NCBI GenBank assembly: GCA_030951065.1
Contig: JAUZQH010000160.1
Coordinates: forward strand, 1 to 5,624
DNA: 5,624 nucleotides
Direction: 5' to 3'
Source of the DNA: Mariprofundus sp.
GTDB lineage: Bacteria; Pseudomonadota; Zetaproteobacteria; Mariprofundales; Mariprofundaceae
Shown here: in pieces, positions 5,510 to 5,624 of the stretch
How the letters are laid out: the number at the start of each line of letters is the position of its first letter
Numbering within the stretch: position 1 is the stretch's first letter
The notes under the pieces: model-generated
What the model saw: the letters and a program-made list of their open reading frames with translations, nothing else
Told to the model about the DNA's origin: nothing
The model's database searches: none
Program-made: the position numbers and the translations under genes

Positions 5510-5624
5510 TTAATCGATCCTGGATAATAAATCTTTGTTTATCACAAGATTTCTTACACCGTGGCCATGGTTTTCTTCAAAGACATTTTTCTCACACCAT
5601 TTGCCAACTGTTGCAATATTCACC
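5510..5624 (-). CDS. Unrecognised protein, C-terminal 37 residues (runs off right edge)
   Basis: A minus-strand frame enters from the right edge and stops at TAA (5512-5510). The visible end reads VGKWCEKNVFEE, then HGHGVRNLVINKDLLSRID. I do not recognise the family. There is no membrane segment or signal. Support for a real gene comes from the natural-looking amphipathic composition and the bidirectional terminator just downstream in the convergent gap. A plus-strand frame from the ATG at 5568 is also open to the edge but lacks a ribosome site. With only 37 residues visible, the gene call is tentative. Confidence 0.45.
   Translation of the reverse strand, partial: VNIATVGKWCEKNVFEENHGHGVRNLVINKDLLSRID

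Noticed and set aside
1..5624. CRISPR array, insertion sequence, tRNA or rRNA.
   Set aside because: I found no regularly spaced repeats, terminal inverted repeats with a transposase, or recognisable tRNA or rRNA segments.

Overview
The window holds a phosphate-starvation (Pho regulon) locus from a Gram-negative, proteobacterium-like organism. The evidence is an outer-membrane porin with a cleavable signal peptide, a periplasmic phosphate-binding protein, a long-form PstC permease and a PhoB/PhoR pair. The PstC and PstS types recall alpha-, zeta- and some gammaproteobacteria. That impression comes from memory of the families, and the genus cannot be fixed from the sequence.

Leftward (minus-strand) half. 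A porin gene (TTG start at 2763, stop at 1699) is followed by pstS (start 1615) and then by the N-terminal part of pstC (start 350), which runs off the left edge. The porin has a good Pho box exactly 10 bp upstream of a -10 element. No promoter is visible between porin and pstS, only a hairpin, so the two are probably co-transcribed. A textbook terminator follows pstS, so pstC must be expressed separately or by read-through. The main anomaly is an in-frame TAA in pstS at 716-718. The following 52 codons stay open in the same frame and encode a normal PstS C-terminus ending at 557.

Rightward (plus-strand) half. A tightly packed operon runs from a divergent promoter near 2857-2885. It contains a stand-alone cyclic-nucleotide-binding-fold protein with no DNA-binding domain (2943-3479), a PhoB-type response regulator (3479-4231) and a PhoR-type histidine kinase (4228-5379). 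Neighbouring genes overlap by 1 nt and 4 nt. The operon ends at a bidirectional terminator (5449-5478). Beyond it, on the minus strand, is the C-terminal end of an unrecognised convergent gene.

Working model (inference). PhoR senses phosphate limitation and phosphorylates PhoB. PhoB binds the Pho box in the 2764-2942 divergent region and raises porin and PstS levels, so phosphate crosses the outer membrane, is captured by PstS and is imported through PstC and partners outside the window. The extra sensor-like protein placed first in the phoBR operon is the least conventional component. It may add a second, unknown signal.
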